From contig CALXYJ010000001.1 in assembly GCA_944392945.1 (NCBI GenBank), forward strand, positions 124,001-188,000: a stretch of 64,000 nucleotides of DNA, written 5' to 3'. This document shows, piece after piece, positions 35,599-44,987 of the stretch. A program made the translations under genes and the position numbers. Below the pieces are notes generated by a model. That model was not told where the DNA came from, searched no databases, and worked only from the letters and a program-made list of their open reading frames with translations. The stretch is from an uncultured Clostridia bacterium. Its GTDB lineage: Bacteria > Bacillota > Clostridia > TANB77 > CAG-508. How positions within the stretch are numbered: position 1 is the first letter of the stretch; the number at the start of each line of letters is the position of its first letter.

Positions 35599-36396
35599 AT
35601 GATAAATATATTTTTAAATATTTTTCTAATTATAGGAATTTTATTAATATATAGTGGAATATCAGGAATCTTAACAGATATTTTAAAAAAAAGAAGTATT
35701 TTTAAAAGAAAATATTTAATATTAGCCCTAGGAGTTATAGTTATTATTTTAGCTATAGCTCCAAGAATATTAAATAATGAGATAATGGACTTTATTAAAT
35801 ATATGTCAATATATTTTTCTATAACATTTATATTATTTTGCATTGCTAGCATAATAATAAATATAAAAATAAAAAGAAAAGAATATAATGCAATTATTGT
35901 TTTGGGAGGATATTTAGTAGATGGGAATAAATTAACTAAAGCCTTAACCAAAAGATTAAATTTAGCAATAGATTTATATGAAAAACAAAAGCATAAACCT
36001 AAAATTATTGTATCAGGTGGAATGATAAGGCAAGAAACCATAACAGAAGCAGAAGCAATGAAAAATTATCTAATTAAAAAAGGTATTTCGGAAAAAAATA
36101 TTATAAAAGAGGAACAATCTAGAAATACATTAGAAAATTTTAAATATTCTAAAGAAAAATTAAAGAAATTAAAAATAAATAATAATATAGCTTTTGTAAG
36201 TAATAATTTTCATATTTTAAGATCAAAGATTTATGCTTTAAAATTCAAAATAAAAGCTAAAGGAGAAGGTTCTAAAACATTATGGTATTATTTCCCAGAA
36301 GCATTTATAAATGAGTATCTGGCATTAATGGTGCTATATAAAAATATTTTAATTATATATATAATTTTAGCAATAATTTTAACAATATTTATATAG
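35599..36396 (+). CDS. YdcF/ElyC family (DUF218) membrane protein
   Basis: Three hydrophobic segments fill residues ~1-90, followed by a DUF218 domain (about 95-235) with the family's NAIIVLGGYLVDG, KIIVSGGMIRQETITEAEAM, the IKEEQSRNTLENF motif and IAFVSNNFHILRSKIYALK. A last membrane helix ends the protein at 265 residues. DUF218 proteins act in the envelope; ElyC and SanA of enteric bacteria affect peptidoglycan and lipid-carrier metabolism, but no reaction has been assigned. AGGAGAT precedes the ATG, 12 bases after the P-type ATPase gene. Cotranscription with nadD (14 bases later) is likely. Confidence 0.82.
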   Translation: MINIFLNIFLIIGILLIYSGISGILTDILKKRSIFKRKYLILALGVIVIILAIAPRILNNEIMDFIKYMSIYFSITFILFCIASIIINIKIKRKEYNAIIVLGGYLVDGNKLTKALTKRLNLAIDLYEKQKHKPKIIVSGGMIRQETITEAEAMKNYLIKKGISEKNIIKEEQSRNTLENFKYSKEKLKKLKINNNIAFVSNNFHILRSKIYALKFKIKAKGEGSKTLWYYFPEAFINEYLALMVLYKNILIIYIILAIILTIFI

Positions 36397-36410
36397 GAAG
36401 GACGTAATAA

Positions 36411-37001
36411 ATGAATAGATATGGCTTTTTTGGTGGAAGCTTTAATCCTCCAACTATAGCACATGAAAGATTAGCAGAGGAAGTAGCAAAAAAATTTAAT
36501 TTAGATAAAGTATATTTTGTACCAGTCGGAAATTCTTATAGAAAAAATGGTTTAATAGATGAAAATAAAAGATTTGAAATGCTTAGTACTATAAAAAGTC
36601 GAAAAATAGATGTATTAGATATAGAGCTAAATTTAAATAAAGAACTTTCTACGATTGATGCATTTAACCTTATAAATAATAAATTTTTAAACTCAGAAAA
36701 CTATTTTATCTTAGGAGGAGATAATCTAGAAAAATTACCAAATTGGAAGAAAGCCGAATCTTGTCTAGAAAATAATATTATAGCAATAGAAAGAGGCAAA
36801 GATTTAGAGAATATAATAGATGAAAACGAATTATTAAAAAAACATAAAAATAAGATATTTGCATTTAATACGAATAAGTTGTATGATTATAGTTCGACGG
36901 AAGTAAGAGAAGCACTAAAAAGTAAAGATATGAATACATTACAAAAAATGTTAAATAAAAAAGTGTATTTATATATAGAGCAAAATAATTTATATAAATA
37001 A
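36411..37001 (+). CDS. nadD: Nicotinate-nucleotide adenylyltransferase
   Basis: The 196-residue protein joins nicotinate mononucleotide and ATP to deamido-NAD. The nucleotidyl transferase motif GGSFNPPTIAHERLAE is at 8-23 (the second His of the usual HxGH-like site is present). Further NadD markers are YFVPVGNSYRK, the FILGGDNLEKLPNWKKAE strand-turn and the late DYSSTEVREALK motif. Other members of the superfamily (CoaD, NadR) lack the last features. AGGAAGGA precedes the ATG. It is unusual that nadD is not next to obg or rsfS, which often accompany it in Firmicutes; here it sits among envelope genes. Confidence 0.93.
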   Translation: MNRYGFFGGSFNPPTIAHERLAEEVAKKFNLDKVYFVPVGNSYRKNGLIDENKRFEMLSTIKSRKIDVLDIELNLNKELSTIDAFNLINNKFLNSENYFILGGDNLEKLPNWKKAESCLENNIIAIERGKDLENIIDENELLKKHKNKIFAFNTNKLYDYSSTEVREALKSKDMNTLQKMLNKKVYLYIEQNNLYK

Positions 37002-37011
37002 GGGGTAAAGA

Positions 37012-38130
37012 GTGAGAATATTATTAGTAATGGATCAATTTGAAGATGCCAATAATGGAACAACTATTTCTGCTAGGAGGTTTGCAGAAGGGCTAAGAAA
37101 AAGAGGACATGATGTAAAAATTTTAACTACGGGAAAAGTAGGCAAAGACAAATATATTGTAAAAACATTAAAGCTTCCATTGGGAGTTTCAAAAATAGTA
37201 AAATCACAAGGAATGTGTTTTGGTATTCCAAATAAAGAGATAATAAAAAAGGCAATGGAAGGAATAGATATTGTTCACTTCTATATGCCTTTTTGGCTTT
37301 CAAGAGCTGGATTAAAAATAGCAGAAGAAATGGAAATTCCTCATACAGCAGCATTTCATGTTCAACCAGAAAATATAACCTATAGCATAAAATTAGGGAA
37401 AAGTAAAATAATAAATAAAACTATATATAATGAATTTAGAGATGATTTTTATAATAAATTTAGACATATACATTGTCCTAGTGAATTTATAGCAAATCAG
37501 CTTAAGGAGAATAATTATAAAGCTAAATTACATGTTATTTCAAATGGTATAGAAGAAAAATTTAGATTTATGCCAAAACAAAAACATGATAAAATTATAA
37601 TAACCATGGTTGGACGATTATCTGGAGAAAAGAGACAGGATTTATTATTTGAGGCTATTAAAAAATCAAAATACGAAAAAGAAATTCAATTGGTCTTAGC
37701 AGGAAAAGGTCCAAAATATAAACAATATTTAAAGATGGGAGAAAAATTAACAAATAAACCAATAATTGAATTCTTAGGAGAAGAAGATTTAATAAATTTA
37801 TTGGCGAAAACTGATTTATATGTGCATACATCTGATGCAGAAATAGAAGCAATATCATGTTTAGAAGCAATTGCATGTGGAAATGTACCTGTTATTGCTA
37901 ATAGTGAAAAGTCAGCAACTACTCAATTTGCTTTAGACGAAAGAAGTCTTTTTGAATCAGGTAATAGTGATGAATTAGCTAAAAAAATAGACATGTGGTT
38001 AGATAATCCAAAAGAATTAGAACATATGAGGGAAGTATATAGTGAAAGTACAGAGAAATATAGAATAGAAAAGAGCATGGAAAAAATAGAGAGGATGTTT
38101 GAAGATGAAATTAAAGAATACAGTAATTAA
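37012..38130 (+). CDS. GT4 glycosyltransferase, probable diacylglycerol glucosyltransferase type
   Basis: The 372-residue protein has the two-Rossmann GT-B fold of family 4. The N-terminal domain shows NNGTTISARRFAEGLRKRGHDV, typical of glycolipid-forming GT4 enzymes. The C-terminal domain has TMVGRLSGEKRQDLLFEAI and the EX7E-type motif DAEIEAISCLEAIACG. It has no membrane helix and probably binds the inner leaflet by a basic surface. The next gene encodes an acyltransferase that overlaps its end, so membrane lipid or glycolipid synthesis is the likely setting. The start is GTG with AAGGGG upstream, and an ATG at 37030 is too far inside the first strand. Confidence 0.85.
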   Translation: MRILLVMDQFEDANNGTTISARRFAEGLRKRGHDVKILTTGKVGKDKYIVKTLKLPLGVSKIVKSQGMCFGIPNKEIIKKAMEGIDIVHFYMPFWLSRAGLKIAEEMEIPHTAAFHVQPENITYSIKLGKSKIINKTIYNEFRDDFYNKFRHIHCPSEFIANQLKENNYKAKLHVISNGIEEKFRFMPKQKHDKIIITMVGRLSGEKRQDLLFEAIKKSKYEKEIQLVLAGKGPKYKQYLKMGEKLTNKPIIEFLGEEDLINLLAKTDLYVHTSDAEIEAISCLEAIACGNVPVIANSEKSATTQFALDERSLFESGNSDELAKKIDMWLDNPKELEHMREVYSESTEKYRIEKSMEKIERMFEDEIKEYSN

Positions 38131-38791
38131 TTTTGTAGAAAATATATTTTACTATATTATTGCGGTACCAATATTATATGTAGTTGATAAAATATTTTTT
38201 AATTATAAAATTATAGGAAAAGAAAATATAAAAAAAGTTCCAGGGGGTAAAATTACTATATCAAACCATATACATTATTTAGATTGTACGATGAATGGTT
38301 TAATTAATTTTCCTGATTACTCATATTTTGTAACTTTGGAGTCAAACTGTAAAATTCCGGTTGTTGGTTTGCTAGTAAGACTTTTAAGGGGAATTCCAAT
38401 ACCAACAAAACTAGATGATAAAAAGGGATTTTATGAAAAAATATCTAAATTACTAAAAGAAGGAGAAACAGTACATATATATCCAGAAGGAGAATTGCGT
38501 TTATATGATCAAAAATTATTAGATTTTAAAAAAGGTGCATTTGCAATGGCAGTAGAAAATAATGTCCCAATAATTCCAACTGTAATAATAACAAGAGAAA
38601 GACACGGAATATATAAATATATAAAAAATAAACCATTAATAACACAAGTTATATTAGAACCAATTTTTCCAGATTTAAAAATAGAAAATAAAATGGAAAG
38701 AATAGAAAATTTAAAACAAGAAGCATATTTTAGAATGAATTCAGTTCTAGAAAATTCAGAAATATGTTATGAGAAAGCCGAAATTGTATAA
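38105..38791 (+). CDS. 1-acyl-glycerol-3-phosphate acyltransferase (PlsC-like)
   Basis: An N-terminal hydrophobic segment (about 8-28) anchors a PlsC-type domain. The catalytic HX4D box is SNHIHYLDCT (about 54-63), the second block is LLRGIPIPTKLDDKKG, and the third is HIYPEGELRLYDQKLLDFKKGAF, with the phosphate-binding EGE. The enzyme acylates lysophosphatidic acid to phosphatidic acid at the cytoplasmic membrane face. TTG 38099 and ATG 38105 are both possible starts; GAGAGG at 38089-38094 serves either. It overlaps the glycosyltransferase gene by 26 bases, indicating coupled translation. Confidence 0.88.
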   Translation: MKLKNTVINFVENIFYYIIAVPILYVVDKIFFNYKIIGKENIKKVPGGKITISNHIHYLDCTMNGLINFPDYSYFVTLESNCKIPVVGLLVRLLRGIPIPTKLDDKKGFYEKISKLLKEGETVHIYPEGELRLYDQKLLDFKKGAFAMAVENNVPIIPTVIITRERHGIYKYIKNKPLITQVILEPIFPDLKIENKMERIENLKQEAYFRMNSVLENSEICYEKAEIV

Positions 38792-38827
38792 TAAGCTATA
38801 TATACAGAAGTTTTACCAGTAATTTAA

Positions 38828-38856
38828 TTGCAATATATGGATATTTATTATATAAT
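38828..38856 (+). promoter_or_regulatory. Promoter of argS
   Basis: TTGCAA and TATAAT are 17 bases apart, 35 bases ahead of the argS start. No T-box leader fits in the 100-base gap. Confidence 0.58.
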
Positions 38857-38891
38857 AAGCACGGAAAATAGGATGGAATAGGGTGAATTTA

Positions 38892-40598
38892 ATGATAGAT
38901 TTTAAAGAAAAAATAGCAGAAGAGATAAGTAAAAAAATGGATATAACAGTAAAAGAAATAGAGGAATATCTAGAAATTCCAAAAGATAATAAAATGGGAG
39001 ATTATGCTCTTCCATGTTTTAAACTTGCAAAAGAAATGAAAAAATCTCCAATAATTATTGCAAACGAAATAAAAGAACAAATAGAAATGCCAAATAAATA
39101 TATAGCTAAAATAGAGGTGGTTAATGGATTTTTAAACATTTTTATAAATAATAAAATGTTAATAGAAAACCTTTTAGAAGAAATGCAAGAGAAAAAAGAA
39201 AAATATGGCTCATCAACAATCGGAAATGGAAAAAATATAATAGTTGAATATTCATCTCCAAATATTGCAAAACCATTCCATGTTGGTCATTTAAGAACAA
39301 CAGTAATAGGAAGAGCATTATATAATATGTATAAATTCCTTGGGTATAATACTATTGGTATAAATCATTTAGGAGATTGGGGAACGCAATTTGGAAAACT
39401 AATAGAAGGTTATAAAAGATTTGGAAATGAATATAATTTAGAAGAAAATCCAATCGATAAACTTACAGAAATATATGTAAGAATAAATGAGTTATGTAAA
39501 GAAGATGAATCAGTATTAGAAAATTGCAGAGAAAACTTTAAAAAATTAGAAGATGGTGATAAATATTGTGTAGAAATTTGGGAGAAATTTAAGGATTTAA
39601 GTTTAAAAGAATTCCAAAGAATATATGATATTTTAAATGTTCATTTTGATTCTAATAATGGAGAATCTTTTTATACAGATAAAATGCCTGAAGTAGTCGA
39701 AATATTAAGAAAAAACAATAAATTAATAGAATCACAAGGAGCAGAAATAGTAGACTTAGAATATAAAAATATGCCACCATTAATGGTAGTTAAATCTAAT
39801 GGATCAACAACATATGCTACACGTGATTTAGCAGCAATTTTGTATAGAGCAAGAACATATGATTTTGATAAATGTATATATGTTGTTGGTTCAGAACAAA
39901 ATTTACATTTTAACCAAGTATTTGAGGTTGCAAAATATTTAGATTTAGACGAAAAATATACAAATGGTTTAATACATGTGCCATATGGAATGGTAAGACT
40001 AAAAACGGGAAAAATGTCTACAAGAGAAGGAACTTTAATAAAACTAGAAGACATATTAAAAGAAGCAATTTCTAGGGCTGGAGCAATAATAGAAGAAAAA
40101 AATCCAAACTTAGAAGGAAAAGAAGATATCGCTAAAAAAGTTGGTATTGGAGCTGTAATTTTTAATGATTTAGCTAATAATATAATTAAAGATGAAGTGT
40201 TCGATTGGGATATAATGCTTAACTTCCAAGGAGAAACTGGACCATATATACAATATATGTATGTAAGAACAAAAAGTATGTTGGATAAAGAAAATTATAT
40301 AATGAATAAAGATTTAGTAGATACTGCAGAATTAGAAAAAAATGGAATGGAATTAATAAAACAAATCTATGTATTTGGCGATATTATAAAACAAGCGGTA
40401 GATAAAAACGAACCATCAATTATATCACGTTATTTAATAGATATTGCTAAATTATATAGTAGTTTTTATAATGACAATAAAATAATTGTAGAAGACGAAA
40501 AAATAAGAAATACTAGACTTTGCTTAACATATATGGTAGGAAATGTATTAAAAATAGGAACATCTTTGTTAGGAATGGAAATGCCAGATAGAATGTAG
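38892..40598 (+). CDS. argS: Arginyl-tRNA synthetase
   Basis: The 568-residue class I synthetase charges tRNA-Arg. The N-terminal additional domain (about 1-100) is followed by VEYSSPNIAKPFHVGHLRTT, with the HIGH-type HVGH, then NHLGDWGTQFG, and the KMSTREG version of KMSKS (about 380). The C-terminal anticodon-binding helical domain has YIQYMYVRTKSML and ends MEMPDRM, a family-typical tail. ATG 38892 has TAGGGTGA six bases upstream; a GTG at 38883 is the alternative. Its activity on CGG-reading tRNA is relevant to the +1 frameshift observation, but nothing in the protein looks unusual. Confidence 0.97.
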   Translation: MIDFKEKIAEEISKKMDITVKEIEEYLEIPKDNKMGDYALPCFKLAKEMKKSPIIIANEIKEQIEMPNKYIAKIEVVNGFLNIFINNKMLIENLLEEMQEKKEKYGSSTIGNGKNIIVEYSSPNIAKPFHVGHLRTTVIGRALYNMYKFLGYNTIGINHLGDWGTQFGKLIEGYKRFGNEYNLEENPIDKLTEIYVRINELCKEDESVLENCRENFKKLEDGDKYCVEIWEKFKDLSLKEFQRIYDILNVHFDSNNGESFYTDKMPEVVEILRKNNKLIESQGAEIVDLEYKNMPPLMVVKSNGSTTYATRDLAAILYRARTYDFDKCIYVVGSEQNLHFNQVFEVAKYLDLDEKYTNGLIHVPYGMVRLKTGKMSTREGTLIKLEDILKEAISRAGAIIEEKNPNLEGKEDIAKKVGIGAVIFNDLANNIIKDEVFDWDIMLNFQGETGPYIQYMYVRTKSMLDKENYIMNKDLVDTAELEKNGMELIKQIYVFGDIIKQAVDKNEPSIISRYLIDIAKLYSSFYNDNKIIVEDEKIRNTRLCLTYMVGNVLKIGTSLLGMEMPDRM

Positions 40599-40644
40599 GA
40601 AGTATTATAAAACATTATCATACCATAAGAAAGGAAATGAGAAT

Positions 40645-42009
40645 ATGAGAAAATATTTCGGGACAGATGGAATAAGAAGAATTGCAAATACAGAGTTAAC
40701 ACCGGAGTTGGTATATAGAGTTGCAAAAGCAGGAGCATATGTACTTGCAAAACATTCTGATCATAGTCCAACTATTTTAATTGGTAGAGATACTAGAATT
40801 TCTGGAACTCTTATAGAAAGTGCAATGACAGCAGGATTTTTAAGCTATGGTGCAAATGTAAAATTACTAGGAGTTTTGCCAACTCCAGCTGTTGCATATT
40901 TAACTAAAAAACTAAAAGCAGATGCAAGTGTTGTTATTTCTGCTTCACACAATACTTATGAATTTAATGGAGTAAAATATTTTAGTAATAAAGGAACTAA
41001 AATACCTGATGATATAGAAGAAGAAATAGAAGAAACTATGGATTCTGGAAAATTAGAAGAGCTTACAGCTTGTAATGAAAATATAGGAATTTCAGAAAAT
41101 GCAGAAGATTTAGTCGATGAATATGTATATTTCTTTAGAAAAAATTTTGAAGAAATAATTGAAGAATATAATAAAAAAGATTTTAAAGTAGTAATAGATA
41201 CAGCAAATGGGGCAACATATAAAGTTGCAGAAAAAATATTTTCAAAGTTAAAAATAAATCATAAGATTATAAATAATGCTCCAAACGGAATTAATATAAA
41301 TAAAGACTGTGGTTCTACACATCTAGAGGGGTTGCAAAAATATGTTGTAGAAAATGGATATGATTTAGGAATTGCATATGATGGTGATGGAGATAGATGT
41401 TTATTAGTAGATGAAAAAGGCGAAGTAATAGATGGAGACAAAATTTTAGCAATAGTGTCTAATTACATGAAAGAAAAAGGAACATTAAAAAAAGATACAT
41501 TGGTTGCTACAGTTATGAGTAATTTAGGATTAGATATTTATGCTAAAGAAAATAAGATATCATTAAAAAGAACAAAAGTTGGAGATAGATATGTCTTGGA
41601 AGAAATGAAAAAGAATGGATATAATTTAGGTGGTGAACAATCAGGTCATATTATATTCTTAGATTATAATCCAACAGGAGATGGAATATTAACATCATTA
41701 ATGTTTATTTCTATAATGTTAGAAAAAAATGAAAAAGCCAGCAATTTAGAACAAATAATAAAAATATATCCACAAGTATTAGTGGGAGCAAAAGTTTCAA
41801 ATGATAAAAAATATAATTTTGATAAAGATGCAGTAATAAGAAATACTATAGAAGAGGTAGAAAAAGAATTTGAGGGAAATGGAAGAGTATTAATTAGAGC
41901 ATCTGGAACAGAACCATTAGTTAGAGTAATGATAGAGGGATCAGATCAAGAATACATAACAGAAAAGGCTAATTCTATTGCTGAATTAATAGAAGAAAGA
42001 TTAAAATAA
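40645..42009 (+). CDS. glmM: Phosphoglucosamine mutase
   Basis: The 454-residue enzyme converts glucosamine 6-phosphate to glucosamine 1-phosphate for UDP-GlcNAc, peptidoglycan and teichoic acid synthesis. It begins FGTDGIRRIAN, has GRDTRISG, the phosphoserine loop VISASHNTYEFNGVK (about 98-112), the Mg-binding AYDGDGDRC, the sugar-specificity loop GGEQSGHIIF and the C-terminal RASGTEPLVRVMIEG. The GEQSG form marks GlmM rather than a phosphomannomutase. AAAGGAAATGAG precedes the ATG. It lies between argS and metG with gaps of 46 and 16 bases. Confidence 0.96.
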   Translation: MRKYFGTDGIRRIANTELTPELVYRVAKAGAYVLAKHSDHSPTILIGRDTRISGTLIESAMTAGFLSYGANVKLLGVLPTPAVAYLTKKLKADASVVISASHNTYEFNGVKYFSNKGTKIPDDIEEEIEETMDSGKLEELTACNENIGISENAEDLVDEYVYFFRKNFEEIIEEYNKKDFKVVIDTANGATYKVAEKIFSKLKINHKIINNAPNGININKDCGSTHLEGLQKYVVENGYDLGIAYDGDGDRCLLVDEKGEVIDGDKILAIVSNYMKEKGTLKKDTLVATVMSNLGLDIYAKENKISLKRTKVGDRYVLEEMKKNGYNLGGEQSGHIIFLDYNPTGDGILTSLMFISIMLEKNEKASNLEQIIKIYPQVLVGAKVSNDKKYNFDKDAVIRNTIEEVEKEFEGNGRVLIRASGTEPLVRVMIEGSDQEYITEKANSIAELIEERLK

Positions 42010-42025
42010 AAGGAAGATGATGTAA

Positions 42026-43609
42026 ATGGATAAAAAAACATATTATGTAACAACACCAATTTATTACCCAAGTGGCAAATTTCATATTGGTAATGCATAT
42101 ACAACAATATTTGCAAATACAATGAAAAAATATAAAGAAAAACGAGGCTATGATACTTATTTTTTAACAGGATTAGATGAGCATGGTCAAAAAATAGGAA
42201 CACTTGCTCAAAACCTAAATCAAACTCCACAACAATATGTTGATGGAATGGCAGAATATGCTAAAAATTTATGGAAAAAAATGAATATAGAATATAATGA
42301 CTTCATAAGAACAACAGAAGAGCGTCATACAAAGGTTGTAGAAGCTATATTTGAAAAACTTTTAAATCAGGGAGATATTTACAAGGGAGAATATGAAGGC
42401 TGGTATTGTGTACCATGTGAAACATATTTTACAGAAACTCAGTTAGTAGATGGAAAATGTCCTGATTGTGGAAGAGAAGTAAAAAAAATGAAGGAAGAGG
42501 CATATTTCTTTAATATGAAGAAATATGCTGACAGACTAATAAAATTTTACGAAGAAAATCCTCATTTTATAGAACCAGAATACAGAAAAAATGAATTATT
42601 TAATAATTTCTTAAAACCAGGATTAGAAGACCTATGTGTAACTCGTTCTACATTTGATTGGGGTGTACAAGTTAAAAGTGATCCAAAGCATGTTGTTTAT
42701 GTATGGCTTGATGCATTAACAAATTATATTACAGCATTAGGATATGGTTCAGCAGATGATACTTTATTTAAAAAATATTGGCCAGCAGATTTACAAGTTG
42801 TTGGAAAAGATATAATAAGGTTTCATGGAATTTATTGGCCAATATTCTTAATGGCATTAGATTTACCACTTCCAAAGAAAATATATGCACATGGTTTTAT
42901 AACAATGAAAGATGGAAAAATGTCAAAATCTAAAGGAAATGTAGTCTATCCAGAAATGTTAATAGATAGATATGGCTTAGATGCTACAAAATATTTCCTA
43001 TTAAGAGAATTTCCATTTGGACAAGATGCAGTATTTTCACCAGAAGGTTTTGTAGAAAGATTTAATTATGATTTATGTAATGACCTAGGAAATTTATTAA
43101 ATAGAACAATTGGAATGGTAAATAAATATTTTAATGGAGAAATCCCAGAATATGTTGGACAAGTAAATACACCGGACAAAGAATTGGAAGAATTTGCTAT
43201 TTCTCAAATTAAAGTTGTAGAAGAAAAAATGGATAATTTACATTTATGTGATGCATTAGCAGAAATTTGGAACTTAATATCTAAAACAAATAAATATATA
43301 GACGAAACAGCACCATGGATATTAGTAAAAGAAGAAAAGCAAGAAGAATTAAAATCAGTAATGTATCATTTATGCGAAAATCTAAGAAAAATTGCAATAT
43401 TAATAAGTCCATTTATGGAAAATACTTCAAATAGCATGTTTAAACAATTAGGATTAGAAAATGAAAATTTACAAACATGGGATAGTTTGTATGAGTATAA
43501 TAATTTACCAACAAATGTAAAAGTTGTAGAAAAAGGTGAACCTTTATTTATAAGATTAGATATTGAAGAAGAAGTTAATTACATTAAAGAACAAATGAAG
43601 GCTAAATAA
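42026..43609 (+). CDS. metG: Methionyl-tRNA synthetase, short form
   Basis: The class I enzyme charges initiator and elongator tRNA-Met. It has [14 protein letters not shown] (HIGH), a zinc finger with two CxxC pairs (CVPCETYF and CPDCG, about 130-150), WLDALTNYI, the KMSKSKGN loop (about 298-305) and the anticodon-binding helical domain. At 527 residues it lacks the C-terminal Trbp111-like dimerisation domain found in many Clostridia versions of ~650 residues, so it probably works as a monomer. GGAAGATGATG precedes the ATG. A strong ribosome site and a DUF3006 gene follow. Confidence 0.96.
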   Translation: MDKKTYYVTTPIYYPSGKFHIGNAYTTIFANTMKKYKEKRGYDTYFLTGLDEHGQKIGTLAQNLNQTPQQYVDGMAEYAKNLWKKMNIEYNDFIRTTEERHTKVVEAIFEKLLNQGDIYKGEYEGWYCVPCETYFTETQLVDGKCPDCGREVKKMKEEAYFFNMKKYADRLIKFYEENPHFIEPEYRKNELFNNFLKPGLEDLCVTRSTFDWGVQVKSDPKHVVYVWLDALTNYITALGYGSADDTLFKKYWPADLQVVGKDIIRFHGIYWPIFLMALDLPLPKKIYAHGFITMKDGKMSKSKGNVVYPEMLIDRYGLDATKYFLLREFPFGQDAVFSPEGFVERFNYDLCNDLGNLLNRTIGMVNKYFNGEIPEYVGQVNTPDKELEEFAISQIKVVEEKMDNLHLCDALAEIWNLISKTNKYIDETAPWILVKEEKQEELKSVMYHLCENLRKIAILISPFMENTSNSMFKQLGLENENLQTWDSLYEYNNLPTNVKVVEKGEPLFIRLDIEEEVNYIKEQMKAK

Positions 43610-43636
43610 TAAAAATTAATAAGGAGGAAAATTTAT

Positions 43637-43951
43637 TTGGAACTAGACCTATTAAACTTTCTTAATAGGGGGCAGAATAATGTTGATATTCAAGAATTTC
43701 AGAGGGAGCTTACAAATAAATTAGAAGAAATGGAAAATAGATATACAATTGATAGATTTGAAGGGGAAATTGCTGTATTAGAAAACAGAGATACAGGTGA
43801 AATGTTTAATGTAGATAAAAAAGATTTACCTCAGGATATAAAAGAAGGAACTATTTTAAAAATAAACAATAACAAATATGAAATAGATATAGAAGAGCAA
43901 AAAAAAGTTGAAGAAAGAATAAAGAATAAAATGAATAAATTATGGAAATAA
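43637..43951 (+). CDS. DUF3006 family protein
   Basis: The 104-residue protein has the DUF3006 core YTIDRFEGEIAVLENRDTGE followed by KDLPQDIKEGTILKINNNKY (about 35-80), a small beta-barrel-like domain, and a basic coiled C-terminus. An N-terminal ~30-residue helical extension precedes it. DUF3006 genes often stand next to ComEC-like metallo-hydrolase genes, exactly as here (28 bases upstream), which suggests a partner or regulatory role for that hydrolase. The start is TTG with AAGGAGG upstream. Function is unknown. Confidence 0.83.
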   Translation: MELDLLNFLNRGQNNVDIQEFQRELTNKLEEMENRYTIDRFEGEIAVLENRDTGEMFNVDKKDLPQDIKEGTILKINNNKYEIDIEEQKKVEERIKNKMNKLWK

Positions 43952-43978
43952 AACAAAAGAAAGAATGGGGTATTAATA

Positions 43979-44974
43979 ATGAAGAATAATAATGAATTAA
44001 GCTTTTGGGATAAAGTAAAAGAAGGCAAAAAAACGAAATACTATAAAAGAAGAAAATGGCTTAACAGATTATTTACACTTATATTACTTATAATTTTAAT
44101 AGTGGCAGGAAATTTTTATTGGAAAGAACATGATTTTAATGAATTTTTAGGAAATGCGTTAGGAAATACTGTTACAAATGAAACAGAACCTACTAATACT
44201 ATCGAGACAGAGGCAGTTGTAGATGGAAATTTAAGAGTATATTATTTAGATGTAGGACAGGCAGATAGTATATTAGTTATTGATAAAGATAAAACAATGC
44301 TAATTGATGCTGGAACAAACGAAGCTGGAGAAACCGTAGTTAATTTCTTAAAAGATAAAGGTATTACAAAAATAGATTATCTAGTAGGAACACATCCTCA
44401 CGAGGATCATATAGGTGGATTAGATGATGTAATAAATAATTTTGAGATAGGAACTATATATATGCCTAAGATGCAAACTACAACAAAAACATTTGAAGAT
44501 GTATTAGATAGTATAGCAAATAAAAATTTACAAGTTACAACACCAGTTGTTGGTGATTCATTTGATTTAACGAACGCACATTGTACAATAATGGCAGTTG
44601 ATACAGAAGATACAGAAGACAATTTAAATTTATCTTCTATTGTAATTAGAATGACATATGGAGGAAATAGCTTTTTATTTATGGGTGATGCAGAAGAAGC
44701 AAATGAAAGTGCCAGAAATTGGCAACCGGCAGATGTTTTAAAAGTAGGACATCATGGATCAAGAACATCTTCATCACAAAACTTTATAAATCAGGTAATG
44801 CCATCATTTGCAATTATACAAGTAGGTAAGGATAATTCTTATAATTTACCAAATCAAGAGACTATAGATAAATTAACTGCTATAGGAACAAAAATTTATA
44901 GAACAGATGAAGATGGAACTATACTTGTAGTAAGTGATGGAACTAATATACAAGTAGAAACAAATGTAGAATAG
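43979..44974 (+). CDS. ComEC/Rec2-like MBL-fold hydrolase, membrane-anchored
   Basis: One N-terminal helix (about 22-42) anchors an outward-facing metallo-beta-lactamase domain (about 75-325). Motifs include YYLDVGQADSILV, LIDAGTNEAG, the metal-binding VGTHPHEDHIGG, FLFMGDAEE and LKVGHHGS. This is the soluble domain type of the ComEC C-terminus, which lacks the DNA channel here. Stand-alone forms are thought to be secreted or anchored nucleases or phosphodiesterases, not proven for this one. The Thr/Glu-rich linker at 50-72 separates anchor and enzyme. GGGGT precedes the ATG. A GT39-type gene follows 13 bases later. Confidence 0.87.
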   Translation: MKNNNELSFWDKVKEGKKTKYYKRRKWLNRLFTLILLIILIVAGNFYWKEHDFNEFLGNALGNTVTNETEPTNTIETEAVVDGNLRVYYLDVGQADSILVIDKDKTMLIDAGTNEAGETVVNFLKDKGITKIDYLVGTHPHEDHIGGLDDVINNFEIGTIYMPKMQTTTKTFEDVLDSIANKNLQVTTPVVGDSFDLTNAHCTIMAVDTEDTEDNLNLSSIVIRMTYGGNSFLFMGDAEEANESARNWQPADVLKVGHHGSRTSSSQNFINQVMPSFAIIQVGKDNSYNLPNQETIDKLTAIGTKIYRTDEDGTILVVSDGTNIQVETNVE

Positions 44975-44987
44975 ATGGGAGATAATA

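Noticed and set aside
34824..36041. 405-residue ORF on the minus strand
   Set aside because: It lies wholly opposite the P-type ATPase and YdcF genes and has the Ile/Asn/Lys-rich composition of an antisense shadow without any motif.
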